This document shows, in pieces, positions 4,625 through 5,328 of a stretch of DNA of 5,328 nt; the stretch's first letter is position 1; each line of letters starts with the position of its first letter. The DNA comes from an uncultured Kouleothrix sp. (GTDB lineage Bacteria > Chloroflexota > Chloroflexia > Chloroflexales > Roseiflexaceae): NCBI GenBank assembly GCA_937858455.1, contig CALLYN010000893.1:1-5328 (forward strand), read 5' to 3'. The translations under genes and the position numbers were made by a program. Below the pieces are notes generated by a model. That model searched no databases. It saw only the letters and a program-made list of their open reading frames with translations, and was not told the origin of the DNA.

Positions 4625-5328
4625 CTAGGCGTACTCCATCACGCTGACGCGGGCCGCCAGCTGCTGGGCGATCTCGCGGAACACGGCCGCGTATGCATCC
4701 GGCTGGTCGCTGGTAGCGGCCGGCTGGCCGGCGTCGCCGCCAGAGCGCACGCTCATGCCAAGCGGGATCTGGCCCAGCAGCGGCACGCCGAGCTGTTCGG
4801 CCAGGCGCGCGGCCCCGCCGGTGCCGAAAATATCGTAGCGCGTGCCGGTATCGGGGGCCACGAAATAGGCCATGTTCTCGATCACGCCGAGCAGCGGCAC
4901 ATTCACTTTCTTGAACATCTCCATGCTCTTGAGCACATCGAGCGTGGCCACCTGCTGCGGCGTCGTCACCGTCACCGCGCCGGTGAGGCCGGCATTCTGC
5001 AGCGACTGCGCCAGCGTCAGCGCGATATCGCCGGTGCCGGGCGGCATGTCGATGATCAGATAATCGAGCGGCGCCCACTCGACCTGGTAGAGAAACTGGC
5101 GTAGCAATTGCGATACCATCGGGCCACGCCAGATCACCGGCTGGCTATCGTCGACGAGAAAGCCAACCGAGATCATTTTGATGCCGTAGGCTTCGATCGG
5201 CTGCATGCGCGGCTGGCCATCGGGGCCGCTAGTGGCCAATGGCGTCTGGCCCTTGGTGCCGAGCATCAGCGGGATCGACGGGCCGTAGATGTCGGCGTCG
5301 AGCAGGCCGACGCGCGCGCCCTCCTGCG
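4625..5328 (-). CDS. mrp: Mrp/ApbC-family Fe-S carrier P-loop ATPase (5' end beyond window)
   Basis: A cytoplasmic MinD-like ATPase of the Mrp/ApbC/Nbp35 group, involved in Fe-S cluster assembly or transfer. The frame stays open to the window edge, giving 233 visible residues. It begins inside the conserved stretch GLLDADIYGPSIPLMLG, so the N-terminus with the GKGGVGKS P-loop, and any MIP18-like domain, lies outside. The internal ATG at 5266 is not the true start. Visible hallmarks are IIDMPPGTGD (about 91-100 of the visible part), VTTPQQVATLDV, and GVIENMAYF followed by DIFGTGG. The CPxC cluster motif normally found after ENMxYF is absent: the residues are VAPDTG (codons 4844-4861). The protein is therefore a cysteine-less variant at that site, as in HCF101-like proteins. 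It is the first gene of the visible Fe-S group and lies 106 bp before moaA. Confidence 0.93.
   Translation of the reverse strand, partial: QEGARVGLLDADIYGPSIPLMLGTKGQTPLATSGPDGQPRMQPIEAYGIKMISVGFLVDDSQPVIWRGPMVSQLLRQFLYQVEWAPLDYLIIDMPPGTGDIALTLAQSLQNAGLTGAVTVTTPQQVATLDVLKSMEMFKKVNVPLLGVIENMAYFVAPDTGTRYDIFGTGGAARLAEQLGVPLLGQIPLGMSVRSGGDAGQPAATSDQPDAYAAVFREIAQQLAARVSVMEYA

Noticed and set aside
4512..5078. Alternative minus-strand frame of 188 codons overlapping mrp, and a plus-strand frame at 4544-5104
   Set aside because: Both overlap the Mrp frame, which has clear conserved motifs; neither has a recognisable domain.
1..5328. A new defence or mobile system
   Set aside because: I looked for transposase, integrase, toxin-antitoxin, CRISPR or nuclease signatures and for long repeats and found none; all seven genes belong to known families.

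Overview
This is a GC-rich bacterial window in which every convincing gene lies on the minus strand, so transcription runs from high to low coordinates. In that direction the order is: Mrp/ApbC-type Fe-S carrier ATPase (N-terminus cut by the window edge), MoaA, an A-type Fe-S carrier (IscA/ErpA/HesB family), a single-domain rhodanese, a DUF309 protein, a receiver/HD-GYP response regulator, and a Trm112-like/SAM methyltransferase (C-terminus cut by the window edge). Codon style and the gene set suggest a filamentous member of the Chloroflexota (Chloroflexales/Roseiflexaceae-like). This is an inference from general resemblance, not from a search.

Positions 2747-5328 hold an iron-sulfur and sulfur theme. 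Mrp and the A-type carrier bind or deliver Fe-S clusters. MoaA is a two-cluster radical SAM enzyme that starts molybdenum cofactor synthesis. Rhodanese moves sulfane sulfur. The A-type carrier has its own candidate extended -10 promoter. A strong intrinsic terminator sits between the carrier and rhodanese, only about 20 nt before the rhodanese start codon. The terminator may therefore control rhodanese expression as an attenuator as well as end the upstream transcript.

Positions 1-2416 hold the DUF309 gene and a signalling pair. The response regulator has an intact receiver domain and an intact HD-GYP domain, which predicts a c-di-GMP phosphodiesterase. It is followed without a gap by the methyltransferase, in the same reading frame and separated only by two consecutive TGA codons. 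The regulator has a candidate extended -10 promoter almost identical to that of the A-type carrier, followed by a leader of about 115 nt that contains a hairpin.

No stretch longer than 300 bases lacks a gene. The largest gaps are 2189-2416, 1682-1843, 2747-2897, 4519-4624 and 3363-3450. I saw no tRNA, rRNA, CRISPR array, insertion sequence or phage gene. The window reads as ordinary chromosomal housekeeping and regulation. The points that deserve a second look are the terminator/leader before rhodanese, the missing cysteine pair in Mrp, the Cys/His tail of the A-type carrier, and the tandem-stop junction of the HD-GYP and methyltransferase genes.
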